DNA from: Sedimentisphaerales bacterium
Lineage (GTDB): Bacteria; Planctomycetota; Phycisphaerae; Sedimentisphaerales; Anaerobacaceae
Direction of reading: 5' to 3'
Assembly: GCA_028277585.1 (NCBI GenBank)
Contig: JANQFY010000271.1
Coordinates: forward strand, 1-34,999
DNA length: 34,999 nt
Position 1 is the stretch's first letter, and every line of letters starts with the position of its first letter. The notes under the pieces were generated by a model, which searched no databases, had not been told where the DNA came from, and saw only the letters and a list, made by a program, of their open reading frames with translations. This document shows, in pieces, positions 8,624 through 21,617 of this stretch. The position numbers and the translations under genes are program-made.

Positions 8624-9610
8624 GTGACCAGGAATCCTGTTCAGCGCAATCTCATTGTTCTCCTGGTCTTGCTGGCCGGCCCCGCGTTCGGTGACAGCTG
8701 GGAGAAACGATCGGAAGCTCTGTTCCTGGACACCCAGTTTCGGCGTGGCTTCCTGTTGAGTTATCCCGATTCGTCCCGGGGGCGCGCGGTCGAGGCTGTC
8801 CTGGATTTCGATGATCCAAACAACGTTCCCGTCTGGCGACTGTGCCAATGGGGGACGAAACGCACCTTGGCTGGGACCCGCTGCTTCCACGGCCGTACCG
8901 GTGATGTGTGGTACGACAACCACGCCAAGAAGGTCGTCGTCGGTGGACCCGATTCCGAGCAGCGAGATCTTGTCCTGAATGTTCGTGGCAAATCTGAATA
9001 CGGGGACCGGACCAGGAAGGCTGGAGAAGCCTGGCCGCACTTGCTGGTCGAGCAGGATGCAGTTCAGTTGCACCGGCTGGATGAACTGGATGAAGTCCCG
9101 CTCCAAATCAGTCTACGTTTGACCTACAGTTCCAGCCGCATGAGCTGGGAGGATTATGATCCCGGGCTTCACGCCGCTCAGTTCCAGATGTTCTTCATCG
9201 TCAAGAACGTCCAGCCAGGCTCCGACGATTACGGTGACTTCTTCTGGTTCGGCGTGCCGTTCTATGACACCAGGCACGACATTCCGCCCGCCTACATGGC
9301 CAAGGATGCGGGCAAAGATGATGCCACGGGGAAGTTCATCTACACCATCGACGGGAGAACAATCAATCGAACTCCGCTCAAGAAAGGCCAGTGGGTTACG
9401 ATACAGAGGGACTTTCTGCCGCATATTCGGACCGGCTTGCGCGAGGCCGTCGCCAGAGGGTATCTGACAGACCCAGACCCTCACAACTACGCCATCGCCA
9501 ATATGAATCTCGGCTGGGAAGTCCCTGGAACATTCGACGTCGCCATGCAGGTCCGCGACTTCGCTGTCTCTGCTGTCTTCGGAACAGAAGGTCATGATGA
9601 GGCGCCCTGA
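8624..9610 (+). CDS. Secreted protein of unknown function
   Basis: A 328-residue protein read from a GTG at 8624, with TAAGGAG about 11 bases upstream. The N-terminus is a clear signal peptide (NLIVLLVLLAGPAFG) with a likely cleavage after residue 23. The mature part is rich in aromatic and beta-strand-like segments (WPHLLVEQDAV, FFWFGVPFYDTRHDIP, YAIANMNLGWEVPG). It looks like a beta-sandwich of the kind seen in lectin-like or polysaccharide-lyase-like secreted proteins, but I do not recognise a family and assign no activity. Its TGA overlaps the ATG of the next gene by one base (TGATG), so the two are translationally coupled. It is divergent from the sialidase-like gene and so may share its regulation. 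Confidence 0.72.
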   Translation: MTRNPVQRNLIVLLVLLAGPAFGDSWEKRSEALFLDTQFRRGFLLSYPDSSRGRAVEAVLDFDDPNNVPVWRLCQWGTKRTLAGTRCFHGRTGDVWYDNHAKKVVVGGPDSEQRDLVLNVRGKSEYGDRTRKAGEAWPHLLVEQDAVQLHRLDELDEVPLQISLRLTYSSSRMSWEDYDPGLHAAQFQMFFIVKNVQPGSDDYGDFFWFGVPFYDTRHDIPPAYMAKDAGKDDATGKFIYTIDGRTINRTPLKKGQWVTIQRDFLPHIRTGLREAVARGYLTDPDPHNYAIANMNLGWEVPGTFDVAMQVRDFAVSAVFGTEGHDEAP

Positions 9611-9966
9611 TGCCGGAGCAATTGCACTACCTGTTCGTCTGCCATGCGAATATGGACAGAAGCCCGACGGCTGAAGCCGCGTGCGCCAGAATCGCGGCAG
9701 AGAACAACTTGCCCATCGAGGCCAGTTCGGCCGGAGTGGCGCCGTACGCCAATCGGCCCGTCACCAGGGAAATCGCCGATCGGGCGGACAAGATCTTTGT
9801 CATGGAGCCTCGCATGGTGCAGGCGATGGTGGAGCAGTACGGCCAGGACCCCGCCAAGGTGATCTGTCTGGAAATCCTGGACGTCTATGTGCAAAACGAC
9901 CCGATGCTTGTCCGGCGACTGGAAGAGAAGATACGTGCGCATCTGGCCCGGGAGGGGCTGGTGTAG
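9610..9966 (+). CDS. Small CX5R (low-molecular-weight phosphatase-like) protein
   Basis: A 118-residue cytoplasmic protein whose start overlaps the stop of the secreted protein upstream. It opens with LFVCHANMDRSPTAEA, a CX5R(S) loop (Cys11, Arg17, Ser18) at the end of the first beta strand, as in low-molecular-weight protein tyrosine phosphatases and arsenate reductases. A later EILDVYVQNDP segment (Asp91, Asp97) resembles the shorter COG4551-type group. That group keeps the phosphate-binding loop but is smaller than the standard 150-residue enzymes. Substrate and even catalytic activity are unknown. The fold assignment is fairly secure. Confidence 0.74.
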   Translation: MPEQLHYLFVCHANMDRSPTAEAACARIAAENNLPIEASSAGVAPYANRPVTREIADRADKIFVMEPRMVQAMVEQYGQDPAKVICLEILDVYVQNDPMLVRRLEEKIRAHLAREGLV

Positions 9967-10008
9967 AGGTTCGAACGGCGGGGGATTGTACGAAGGGAAG
10001 GGGACGTT

Positions 10009-12147
10009 ATGCGACGGATACCTTGCTTGTTCCTTGTTCTGATGGCGGCATGTTCCAGCGGTGTTGGCGTGGAAGCGGCCGAGGACCTGCGGGTGCTCGA
10101 GAGGTGGATCGAATGGAGCGACGGGGGCGCCATGCTGATGAAACACCTCAACACCGAGGCGTTTCGCCATCTGGACGCGCGCGATCGCATCATCGCCGAC
10201 CTGCAGAGCGCCGAGGACTGGCAGCAGCGACAGCGGGACGTCCAGAAAACGCTCCAGGAAATCGTCGGGCCGTTTCCCGAGCGGACGCCCCTGAATGCAA
10301 GGGTGACGGGGGTCGTTACGAAGGAGGACTATCGCGTTGAGAAGATCGTTTTCGAGTCGATGCCCGGCTATCTCGTCACAGCCGCACTCTTCATTCCCAA
10401 CAATCTGACGGAGAAGCGTCCCGCCATCCTCAACGTGATCGGCCATTCGACGACCTCCTTTCGCCGCGACATCTACCAGGTCGTGATTCTCAATCTGGTG
10501 AAGAAGGGGTTCATTGTCCTGGCGATGGACCCTTACGGACAGGGCGAGCGGATCGACTACTTCGATGCGGAGAAGGGCAGGTCCAAGGTCGGAGGCTCGA
10601 CGGGCATTCATTCCTACATTGGCAATCAGATGTTCCTGACAGGTGTCTCGCCCGGCCGGTACTTTGTCTGGGATGGGATTCGGGCGATCGACTACCTGCT
10701 GACCCGCGAGGAAGTGGACCCCGAGCGGATCGGCCTGACCGGCCTGTCCGGCGGTGGCACGCAGACCAGCTACATCTCCATCTTCGACGATCGTGTCAAA
10801 GCGGCCGCTCCCTCGTGCTATATCACCGGGTTCAGGCGTTTGCTGGAGTCGATCGGTCCCCAGGATGCGGAGCAGAACTTCTACCACGCCGTGGCGCGCC
10901 GGCTGACCCATGCCGATTTCCTTGAGGTTCGGGCCCCACGCCCCACGCTGATCGTCGCGACGACGCGCGACTTCTTCAGTATTCAGGGCGCGCGAGAGAC
11001 CTACACCGAGGTCAAGAAGGCGTACGTCGCGCTGGGGCATGAAGACCATATCCTGTTGTCTGAGGACGACTATGAGCATGGGTTCACCGCCAAGAATCGG
11101 GAAGCCACCTATGCGTTCTTCCAGCGTTTCCTCGATCTGCCTGGGGATCCAACTGATCAAGCCGTCGAGACACTCAGCGCCGACAAACTGAATGTGACAC
11201 CCACCGGGCAGTTGGCGACGTCGTTCAAGGGGCGAACGCTTTTCGATGTGCACAAGGTCACGCTGGATCGACTGGCGGCGAAATTGGACGCGTCACGCAG
11301 GCATGCGGATTCGCATTTGCGGCAGGTCCGGAATCGGGCGAAGACGCTTTCCGGATTCAGGGCGACGGAACGCGTCGGCGAAGTTATCTATCGCGGGCGG
11401 TACCAGCGCTCCGGGTACACGGTCGAACGTCTGGCCCTGCCCGGAGAGGGGGACACCGTCATTCCTCTGCTGGCGTTCGTTCCCGAGGGCGCCGGTCCTC
11501 ACCCCGTGGCTTTGTGGATGCACCCTGACGGAAAGGCCGCTGATGCAGCGCCGGGCGGAGCGATCGAGCAATGTGTCCGGTGGGGTCGCCTGGTCCTGGC
11601 GCCTGACGTTCTGGGCGTAGGGGAGACGCGCAACACGGTGGTCAATTATCCGTCCGCCGCCCATTATGGCGCCATTCTCATCGGGCGGAGCCTGCCCGGT
11701 CTGCAGGCCGGGGACATCCTGCGCGTGGTCAAGTACGCCCGGCAGAGGGACGACGTGAATCCCCAGGACACCCTCGCGCTGGCCCGGGGAACTCTCTGCC
11801 CCGCGCTGTTGCACGCCGCGGCGTTCGATTCCGACATTCGCGCTATCGTTTTGGATCGACCTTTGCTCTCGTACCATCTCCTGGCGGCCCACCGGCACTA
11901 CAGATACGACATGCATGCCACCGTGGCCGGTGCACTGACGGCGTACGACCTGCCCGATCTGATGGCCTGCTGCGCCCCGCGTCGGCTTGTCGTAGTTGAT
12001 CCCGTAGACCATCTCAGCAACTCGGCTGCACCAGCGCTAATCGACGCGCAATACGCCTTTCCGCTCGAGACCTATCGGGCCCAGAATGCCTCAGAAAACG
12101 TATTCATCGCCCAAACGCTGGACGAGGCGATCGAGCGGGCCATGTGA
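10009..12147 (+). CDS. Exported two-domain alpha/beta hydrolase (acetyl-xylan-esterase-like)
   Basis: A 712-residue exported protein with an N-terminal signal (PCLFLVLMAACSSG) that may be a weak lipobox with Cys15 as lipid site. The first domain (about 80-375) is an alpha/beta hydrolase with nucleophile elbow GLTGLSGGG (Ser247) and probable Asp321 (TTRDFF) and His357 (YEHGF). That completes a catalytic triad and resembles carbohydrate esterases and dipeptidyl-peptidase-like hydrolases. The second half (about 430-712) repeats the fold outline (PHPVALWMHPDG, LVLAPDVLGVGET). It has ALARGTLCP where the Ser elbow should be, so it is probably inactive and may bind substrate. Its neighbours suggest de-esterification of a glycan. 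It starts 42 bases after the CX5R gene, with AAGGGGA as ribosome site. Confidence 0.82.
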   Translation: MRRIPCLFLVLMAACSSGVGVEAAEDLRVLERWIEWSDGGAMLMKHLNTEAFRHLDARDRIIADLQSAEDWQQRQRDVQKTLQEIVGPFPERTPLNARVTGVVTKEDYRVEKIVFESMPGYLVTAALFIPNNLTEKRPAILNVIGHSTTSFRRDIYQVVILNLVKKGFIVLAMDPYGQGERIDYFDAEKGRSKVGGSTGIHSYIGNQMFLTGVSPGRYFVWDGIRAIDYLLTREEVDPERIGLTGLSGGGTQTSYISIFDDRVKAAAPSCYITGFRRLLESIGPQDAEQNFYHAVARRLTHADFLEVRAPRPTLIVATTRDFFSIQGARETYTEVKKAYVALGHEDHILLSEDDYEHGFTAKNREATYAFFQRFLDLPGDPTDQAVETLSADKLNVTPTGQLATSFKGRTLFDVHKVTLDRLAAKLDASRRHADSHLRQVRNRAKTLSGFRATERVGEVIYRGRYQRSGYTVERLALPGEGDTVIPLLAFVPEGAGPHPVALWMHPDGKAADAAPGGAIEQCVRWGRLVLAPDVLGVGETRNTVVNYPSAAHYGAILIGRSLPGLQAGDILRVVKYARQRDDVNPQDTLALARGTLCPALLHAAAFDSDIRAIVLDRPLLSYHLLAAHRHYRYDMHATVAGALTAYDLPDLMACCAPRRLVVVDPVDHLSNSAAPALIDAQYAFPLETYRAQNASENVFIAQTLDEAIERAM

Positions 12148-12195
12148 GTTCCATCTGCTTTCGCGATGTCGAAACGGTTTCTTTGTATGACCTTA

Positions 12196-12210
12196 AACCC
12201 TTGAGGGGTT
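12196..12210 (+). terminator. Weak hairpin after the hydrolase gene
   Basis: AACCC and GGGTT form a five-base stem around a TTGAG loop. There is no T-run after it, so termination is doubtful. Confidence 0.25.
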
Positions 12211-12268
12211 CTGGGGTTTGCCGAGTTTCCGCCGAGGCTTTCCTTCGATTCGACGGGCTGAAAATCCG

Positions 12269-12297
12269 TGGCAGAACCGGTGCGGATCGATTACAAT
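12269..12297 (+). promoter_or_regulatory. Possible promoter of the HzsA-like gene
   Basis: TACAAT (12292-12297) is a good -10 match. TGGCAG (12269-12274), 17 bases upstream, is a poor -35. It would leave a leader of about 170 bases before the ATG at 12474. Confidence 0.25.
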
Positions 12298-12473
12298 GGC
12301 GAACGGTTCCACCGTCGCGGGGGTAGTATGCCCTGGGGGCGTATACGGTGCCCTGTCTTGAACGACGTGGCGATTCCCGCCCGCTCAGCTCAAGACGGCC
12401 GGAGGCAATTCCGGATACTCTCACAATCGCTGCTACCGAAAAACTGAAGCACTGTAAGCTAGATGGAGACAAC

Positions 12474-16367
<3,894 letters not shown>

Positions 16368-16387
16368 AGAGGGCGGGCGTGCCCGGG

Positions 16388-16415
16388 GGGGGCGATGCAG
16401 GCTCATCGCGCCCCC
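16388..16415 (+). terminator. GC-rich imperfect hairpin between the two cytochrome genes
   Basis: GGGGGCGAT (16388-16396) pairs with ATCG (16405-16408) and CCCCC (16411-16415) across an eight-base loop, with a two-base bulge. There is no T-run. It may weaken or process the transcript between the two genes rather than stop it. Confidence 0.33.
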
Positions 16416-16469
16416 GTCCGGCCAGTGGCGATATCTGCGCATCTGTTACTGAAGAACTGAGAACTGAAC

Positions 16470-18269
16470 ATGCGACATCTGATACTTCTTCTCTGCCTGA
16501 CACTGCCGCTCTCGGCCGCGTCCCGGTACCTCTCTCCTTCCGATATCGCGGTGTCAGAGGACGGCTCCGTTCTCTATCTCGCTTGTGAGACCGGCGGCTG
16601 CCTGCAGATCCTTGATGTTGAGAAGGAGAAGGTCTCCTCTGTGTTCCAGATCGAGGGGATCAGAGAGTTGGCGCTCTCGCCCGACGAGAGTCGCGCCTTT
16701 GCCCTGTGTGGGGAATTCGACGGCACGCTGAAGGAGGTCGATCTTGAGAACGGTCGAGTGACGCGCCGCTTCTCTGCCGGGCACACGCCCATGTCGCCCG
16801 TGATCAGCCTCGATGGCAAGACGCTGTTCTTCTGCAATCGCTTCTCCCGGGCCGATCAGCCGGACGTGCACGCCTTCGACATTGCCTCGGGCAAGATCCG
16901 GGCTTCCGCCAGGGCGATCCGGGAACCGGTGACGATGACCCTGTCCAAGGACGGCGAATTCCTTTGGGTCGTCAATCACCTTCCCTTGATGGCGGCGAAT
17001 CTTGAGCACGTCTTCACTTCGCTGAACGTCTATCGAACGACGGATCTCGAGAGTGTCGCCAAGCTGGATCTGCCGCCCGGTTCGTTTGCGATTCGCGACT
17101 CGGCGTTGAGCAATGACGGCAAGTATCTATTCGTTACGCACACGATCGGGCGTTTCACGGTGCCGACGACCCATCTCGATCGCGGCTGGATCAACACCAG
17201 CGGGGTTTCCATCTTTGATGTTCCCGGGCAGCGCTATATCAACACCGTTCTTCTGGACGATGTCATGCTCGGCGCCGCCAACCCGTGGGGCGTTACGGTG
17301 ACCGACGATGACGCTTGGCTCTGTGTCAACGCCTCGGGGACCCACGAGGTCGTGGTCATCGATATCAAGGAGATGTTCGCTCGAATCGAACGAGCGCCTG
17401 CTCCTGAAGAGATCATGAACGACCTGGCCTTTCTCTACGGCGCCAAGCATCGGGCGAAACTCGAGGGCGAGGGCGCCCGCGCCATCGCGGCCAAGGGCAA
17501 CTTCCTGTACGTGCCCATGTACTTCTCCGACAGCGTTAACGTGATTGAGATGTGGGACGATGGGCCCGGTGCGGCGATCCCCGTGCCGCTGAAGGAACCG
17601 GCCCGACCCGACCTGGTTCGGATGGGGGAGATGGCATTCAACGACGCGACGTTCTGCTATCAGAACTGGCAGAGCTGCGCCAGTTGCCATCCGGACGTTC
17701 GCTCCGACGGAACGAACTGGGATCTTCTCAATGACGGAATCGGCAATCCGAAGCAGTCGCGCAGCTTGCTCTACACACACAAGACCTCCCCGGTAATGAT
17801 AACGGGCGTCCGGCCCGCCGCCGAGATTGCGGTCACCAAGGGGTTCTCCCACATCCAGTTTCATCAGGTGACGCAGGAACGCGATGACGCCGTAAACGAG
17901 TATCTCAAATCCGTCAAACCGATCCCGAGCCCCTACCTGACCAAGGACGGTCGCTTGACCGAATCCGCCCGAAGGGGCAAGGCGATTTTCGACGGCAAGG
18001 CCGGGTGCGTGACCTGTCATGTGCCTCCTTATTTCGGGGATCGGTCGAAGCACCGTTTTGGTTTGGGCTCGGATGACGACCGCGATCGCGAGTTTGCCAC
18101 CCCGATTCTGATCGAGTGCTGGCGCACCGCTCCCTACATGTACGACGGTCGCGCCGTGTCGATCAAGGACGTGATCACGGTCGACAACAAGAACAATTCG
18201 CACGGCAACACCAAGGACCTCACTGACCAAGAGGTCGAGGATCTCGCCGAGTACGTCAAATCGCTGTAG
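16470..18269 (+). CDS. Exported beta-propeller / dihaem cytochrome c peroxidase fusion (HzsB-HzsG-like)
   Basis: A 599-residue protein with a signal peptide (MRHLILLLCLTLPLSAAS). Residues about 20-350 form a YVTN-type beta-propeller with repeated short units (SPSDIAVSEDGSVLYLAC, ALSNDGKYLFVTH). Residues about 375-599 form a dihaem domain of the cytochrome c peroxidase/MauG family. Its haem sites are CASCH (Cys403, Cys406, His407) and CVTCH (Cys513, Cys516, His517), followed by the family's APYMYDGRA and DLAEYVKSL ending. A propeller joined to a dihaem peroxidase matches the fused beta-gamma subunit of hydrazine synthase, and the gene before it resembles the alpha subunit. It is periplasmic or extracellular. 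The ribosome site is weak. Domain calls are firm, but the reaction is unknown and hydrazine synthesis is not claimed. Confidence 0.86.
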   Translation: MRHLILLLCLTLPLSAASRYLSPSDIAVSEDGSVLYLACETGGCLQILDVEKEKVSSVFQIEGIRELALSPDESRAFALCGEFDGTLKEVDLENGRVTRRFSAGHTPMSPVISLDGKTLFFCNRFSRADQPDVHAFDIASGKIRASARAIREPVTMTLSKDGEFLWVVNHLPLMAANLEHVFTSLNVYRTTDLESVAKLDLPPGSFAIRDSALSNDGKYLFVTHTIGRFTVPTTHLDRGWINTSGVSIFDVPGQRYINTVLLDDVMLGAANPWGVTVTDDDAWLCVNASGTHEVVVIDIKEMFARIERAPAPEEIMNDLAFLYGAKHRAKLEGEGARAIAAKGNFLYVPMYFSDSVNVIEMWDDGPGAAIPVPLKEPARPDLVRMGEMAFNDATFCYQNWQSCASCHPDVRSDGTNWDLLNDGIGNPKQSRSLLYTHKTSPVMITGVRPAAEIAVTKGFSHIQFHQVTQERDDAVNEYLKSVKPIPSPYLTKDGRLTESARRGKAIFDGKAGCVTCHVPPYFGDRSKHRFGLGSDDDRDREFATPILIECWRTAPYMYDGRAVSIKDVITVDNKNNSHGNTKDLTDQEVEDLAEYVKSL

Positions 18270-18321
18270 GTTCTGCGGCGATTCGCTGACCTTTACGCAT
18301 GGACTCTCACCGCCCGTGCTA

Positions 18322-18342
18322 TCGGTCTGTTCCCCAGGCCGA
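18322..18342 (+). terminator. Hairpin downstream of the propeller-peroxidase gene
   Basis: TCGGTCTG (18322-18329) pairs with CAGGCCGA (18335-18342), eight pairs with one G-U, around a TTCCC loop. It sits about 50 bases after the stop. No T-run follows, so it could be a terminator or only an RNA-stabilising hairpin. Confidence 0.4.
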
Positions 18343-18405
18343 CAAAGTCAGTAATCGTCATGGGTGAGTCAGGAATTGGCATGTCGGCGCCTTCCCAGGG
18401 TGAAC

Positions 18406-18411
18406 TATACT
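18406..18411 (+). promoter_or_regulatory. Possible -10 element of the fucosidase gene
   Basis: TATACT lies about 70 bases upstream of the fucosidase ATG in a GC-rich gap. I see no convincing -35 at the right distance, so an activator or alternative sigma factor may be involved. Confidence 0.25.
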
Positions 18412-18481
18412 GATTAGACTACCCGAGTGGGGTCAAGATGGGGCAGGGCTGAACGAGGTCTATTCCGGTAAGGAGCATACG

Positions 18482-20047
18482 ATGTTCGAGCGAAGAGGTA
18501 TCAAGGCTGTTGCGGTTCTCGTTGTCATGGCGTGGATTGTCATGTTGGCCGGCGCATCAGCGGCGGCCGATCTCGATTCCAGTTCCATTCCAAAGGCTGT
18601 CCAGAAAATCGCTAAAGCGGGTCCGTTTCAGCCCTCCTGGGATTCGCTTGCCAACTACACGATTCCGAAGTGGTACCAGGACGCCAAGTTCGGCATCTTC
18701 ATCCACTGGGGCGTCTACTCGGTTCCAGGGTACGGCAACGAGTGGTATCCGCGCGAGATGTACAACGCCAACAAGAGCCGGCGTGGGATCTACCAACACC
18801 ACCTCAAGACGTACGGCAAGCCATCCGAGTTCGGCTACAAGGACTTCATCCCCAAGTTCAAGGCCGAGAAGTTCAACGCGGCCGAATGGGCGAAGCTCTT
18901 CAAGGACGCCGGCGCCAAGTACGTCATCCCCGTGGCTGAGCATCACGATGGTTTCCCCATGTACGATTGTAGCTACACCGACTGGGACGCGGTGAAGATG
19001 GGCCCTAAGCGGGACATCATCGCCGAACTAGCCCAGGCGATACGCCGGGAGGGTCTGACCTTCGGGCTTTCCAGTCATCGGATTGAGAACTGGTGGTTCT
19101 ACGGGGAAGGTCGCAAGATCAAATCGGATGTTACCGACGAACGCTATCGGGGGCTCTACGGCCCGGCCCGCGACCGCCAGGAGTCCGAGGACGGGAAGAC
19201 TCCCCCCGACGACGCCTTCCTGTCCGACTGGCTGCTGCGTTGTTGCGAGTTGGTCGACAAGTACCAGCCGCAGGTCATCTGGTTCGACTGGTGGATCGCA
19301 CAGCCTCCGGTGCAACCCTATCTGAAGACCTTCTCCTCTTACTACTACAACCGCGGCGCCCAATGGAACAAAGGGGTGGCGATCAACTACAAGAAGCTCG
19401 GCGGTGAGTCGTTCCCCGATACGGCCGGTGTTCTGGACATCGAGCGCGGCGGGCTCGCAGAGATCCGCGACCTGTTCTGGCAGACCGACACGTCGGTCTC
19501 CAAGACCTCGTGGGGCTACGTCACCAATCACCAATACAAGACGGTGAACTCACTGATCGACGATCTCATCGACATCGTCAGCAAGAACGGATGCATGCTG
19601 CTGAACATCGGACCCAAGCCGGATGGGACCATCCCTCAGGCCGAACAGAAGATGCTCCTGGAGATGGGGGCTTGGTTGAAACTCAACGGCGAGGCGGTCT
19701 ACGCGACCCGCCCCTGGCGCCAGTACGGCGAAGGACCCACCCAGGTTGAAGACGGCACGATGAGCAACGACGCCGAGAAGCGCCGGCGCGACTTCGGCGT
19801 GGGGGATTTGCGGTTCACCACCAAGGGCAAGACGCTCTACGTCATCGGTCTCGAGTGGCCGGGCGACGGCGCCGTCGTCAACATCCGCGCCCTGGCGAAC
19901 GGCAAGGGCCCCGACAAGATTGGTACGGTCACGTTGCTGGGGCACGATGGGCGACTCGACGCCCGGCGCACGGACAAGGGCCTGAGTGTGACCTTGCCCA
20001 AACGCAAGCCATGTGACCATGCATACGTCCTGAAGATCAAACGCTAG
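18482..20047 (+). CDS. Secreted alpha-L-fucosidase (GH29)
   Basis: A 521-residue exported glycoside hydrolase that removes alpha-linked L-fucose from glycans by a retaining mechanism. A signal peptide (about residues 1-29, ending ASAAAD) precedes the TIM barrel. The barrel shows GH29 landmarks: WYQDAKFGIFIHWGVYSVP (64-82), KYVIPVAEHHDGFPMYD (146-162), and VIWFDWW with the expected nucleophile Asp269. LLNIGPKPDGTIP marks the end of the barrel. A small beta domain at the C-terminus may bind sugar. The ribosome site TAAGGAG is strong. The next exported enzyme starts 64 bases downstream on the same strand, so they are likely co-expressed. The acid/base residue cannot be assigned by eye, as is usual in this family. 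Confidence 0.93.
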   Translation: MFERRGIKAVAVLVVMAWIVMLAGASAAADLDSSSIPKAVQKIAKAGPFQPSWDSLANYTIPKWYQDAKFGIFIHWGVYSVPGYGNEWYPREMYNANKSRRGIYQHHLKTYGKPSEFGYKDFIPKFKAEKFNAAEWAKLFKDAGAKYVIPVAEHHDGFPMYDCSYTDWDAVKMGPKRDIIAELAQAIRREGLTFGLSSHRIENWWFYGEGRKIKSDVTDERYRGLYGPARDRQESEDGKTPPDDAFLSDWLLRCCELVDKYQPQVIWFDWWIAQPPVQPYLKTFSSYYYNRGAQWNKGVAINYKKLGGESFPDTAGVLDIERGGLAEIRDLFWQTDTSVSKTSWGYVTNHQYKTVNSLIDDLIDIVSKNGCMLLNIGPKPDGTIPQAEQKMLLEMGAWLKLNGEAVYATRPWRQYGEGPTQVEDGTMSNDAEKRRRDFGVGDLRFTTKGKTLYVIGLEWPGDGAVVNIRALANGKGPDKIGTVTLLGHDGRLDARRTDKGLSVTLPKRKPCDHAYVLKIKR

Positions 20048-20111
20048 AGTACCAGAGGGACTGTAACAATCGATGAGACAAGCCCTCGACGGCGAATGAA
20101 CGGGAGACAAT

Positions 20112-21617
20112 ATGATTGCGCGATTAGCTTCTCTGGCCGTCTTGCTGGGAGGGCTTGTTTCCTCAGCACCCGCCAAGGTCATCGACATGAGACCCCACTG
20201 GGACGACCAGACCGCCTTGGCCAACCCCCACAAGGGCTGGTACCACCACTATCTCGATAATGGGCTGAGGAAGTACCTCGTTCAGGACGATCGTGAGTTG
20301 CTGGACTTCCCCGGCATGGATCATCTTTACCTGCGTCTGGCGTGGTCCTATCTGGAACCTCAGGAGGGGCGCTATCGCTGGGACGTGATGGATCCGCTCA
20401 TCGAGAAGTGGACGGCTCGGGGGTTCGGGATCGCGTTTCGCATCTCGTGCCGCGAGACGGGCACCAGGCCGATCGAGCAGCAGTTCGCCACACCGAAGTG
20501 GGTAATCGACGCCGGCGCCAGAGGGGGGCACTACTACAAGGGCAAGAGGACCGGGCCGGAAGGGCCCTGGGAGCCGGATTTCGACAACCCCGTTTACCTC
20601 GCCAAGCTGGACAACTTCCTCCGAGCGTTCGCGGCCCGCTACGATGGCAAGCCCTGGCTGCGCTATGTGGATATCGGCAGCATCGGGGACTGGGGGGAGG
20701 GGCATACGACTTCGGGCAGCGGCGCGAAGTACGATTTCGCTCAGCGGAAGCGTCACGTCGACATGCACCTCAAGTACTTCCGGAAGACCCCGCTGGTCGT
20801 CACCGACGATTTCGTGCACGCCATTTCCGATCCCCAGCAGCGCCGGCGCATGCATGAGTACGTGGTCGCGCAGGGGATCATGTATCGCGACGACAGTATT
20901 CTGGTCGACTGGTATGTCAAGACCTACTACGACACAAGCACCGTTCGGAGTCCCGAGTATTTCGACGCTGTGTGGCGCCGGATGCCCACGGTTCTCGAAT
21001 TGCAGCACTACGGCATGGCCAAGCGGATCGGCAACTGGCAAGGAGCGGCCGGCTCGACGATCGCTCGGAAGGGGGACGGCAAGACCGGGGCGGACATCTT
21101 CCGGGAGGCCATCGATCTGCTGCACGCCACCTACATAGGCTACCATGGCTACGCCCGTGAGTGGCTGGCCGATAATCCGGAGTTGACGAAAGAACTGCTC
21201 AATCGCTGTGGGTACTGGTACTTCCTCCATAGCGTTGCCGTTCCGGATCGCCTGGTGCCGGGCTGCCCCTGCGTCCTTCAGTTTGCCTGGCAGAATCGGG
21301 GAGTCGCGCCGGCCTACCATCCGTTTGCGCTGAAGATGCGCCTTGTCGGCCCGGAGGTCCATGACTTCACGCTCGACTCCGGCAATCAGAAATGGTTGCC
21401 CGATAGAACCGACGATCCGCTACTATGGACCTATCAGTTACATCTTCCCTCGGCGATGAAAGCGGGGCGGTACCAATTGAAGCTAAAACTGGTCTGCCCG
21501 CAGACTAGACGGGATGTGCTGCTGGCTCTGGAGAAGGACCTGATGGATGCTCAGCGGTTCTATGTGATCGGGGAGGTGCTGTGCGGTTCAGACACCCTCG
21601 CGGCTCGTACGGAATGA
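20112..21617 (+). CDS. Secreted DUF4832-type TIM-barrel protein (putative glycoside hydrolase)
   Basis: A 501-residue exported protein with a signal peptide ending near SSAPA. NPHKGWYHHY (38-47) followed by LYLRLAWSYLEPQEGRYRWD (72-91) is the opening of the DUF4832/DUF4874 and GH42-like group of TIM barrels. A likely acid/base Glu lies in GDWGEGH (Glu196) and a second candidate in VLELQHY (Glu296), about 100 residues apart as in clan A hydrolases. The last 110 residues look like a beta-sandwich (FAWQNRGVAPAYHPF, LWTYQLHLPSAMKAGRYQL), the DUF4832 part. Substrate and activity are not established. Its place just after a fucosidase suggests work on the same glycan. Confidence 0.76.
   Translation: MIARLASLAVLLGGLVSSAPAKVIDMRPHWDDQTALANPHKGWYHHYLDNGLRKYLVQDDRELLDFPGMDHLYLRLAWSYLEPQEGRYRWDVMDPLIEKWTARGFGIAFRISCRETGTRPIEQQFATPKWVIDAGARGGHYYKGKRTGPEGPWEPDFDNPVYLAKLDNFLRAFAARYDGKPWLRYVDIGSIGDWGEGHTTSGSGAKYDFAQRKRHVDMHLKYFRKTPLVVTDDFVHAISDPQQRRRMHEYVVAQGIMYRDDSILVDWYVKTYYDTSTVRSPEYFDAVWRRMPTVLELQHYGMAKRIGNWQGAAGSTIARKGDGKTGADIFREAIDLLHATYIGYHGYAREWLADNPELTKELLNRCGYWYFLHSVAVPDRLVPGCPCVLQFAWQNRGVAPAYHPFALKMRLVGPEVHDFTLDSGNQKWLPDRTDDPLLWTYQLHLPSAMKAGRYQLKLKLVCPQTRRDVLLALEKDLMDAQRFYVIGEVLCGSDTLAARTE

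Larger units (their letters stand above)
12148..12473 (+). other. Intergenic stretch between the hydrolase and the HzsA-like gene
   Basis: This 326-base stretch has no gene I can support. It holds a short hairpin about 50 bases after the hydrolase stop, with AACCC (12196-12200) pairing to GGGTT (12206-12210). It also holds a possible promoter at 12269-12297. The ORF leading into the HzsA-like gene stays open back to an ATG at 12348. That upstream part lacks a ribosome site and would hide the signal peptide, so I treat it as untranslated leader. Confidence 0.5.

Noticed and set aside
9592-11253. Long minus-strand open frame (553 codons) opposite the CX5R and hydrolase genes
   Set aside because: It has no motif or signal and overlaps two well-supported plus-strand genes. 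It is typical of GC-rich shadow frames.
12348-12473. Upstream extension of the HzsA-like gene from the ATG at 12348
   Set aside because: It has no ribosome site and would place 42 residues before a clear signal peptide.
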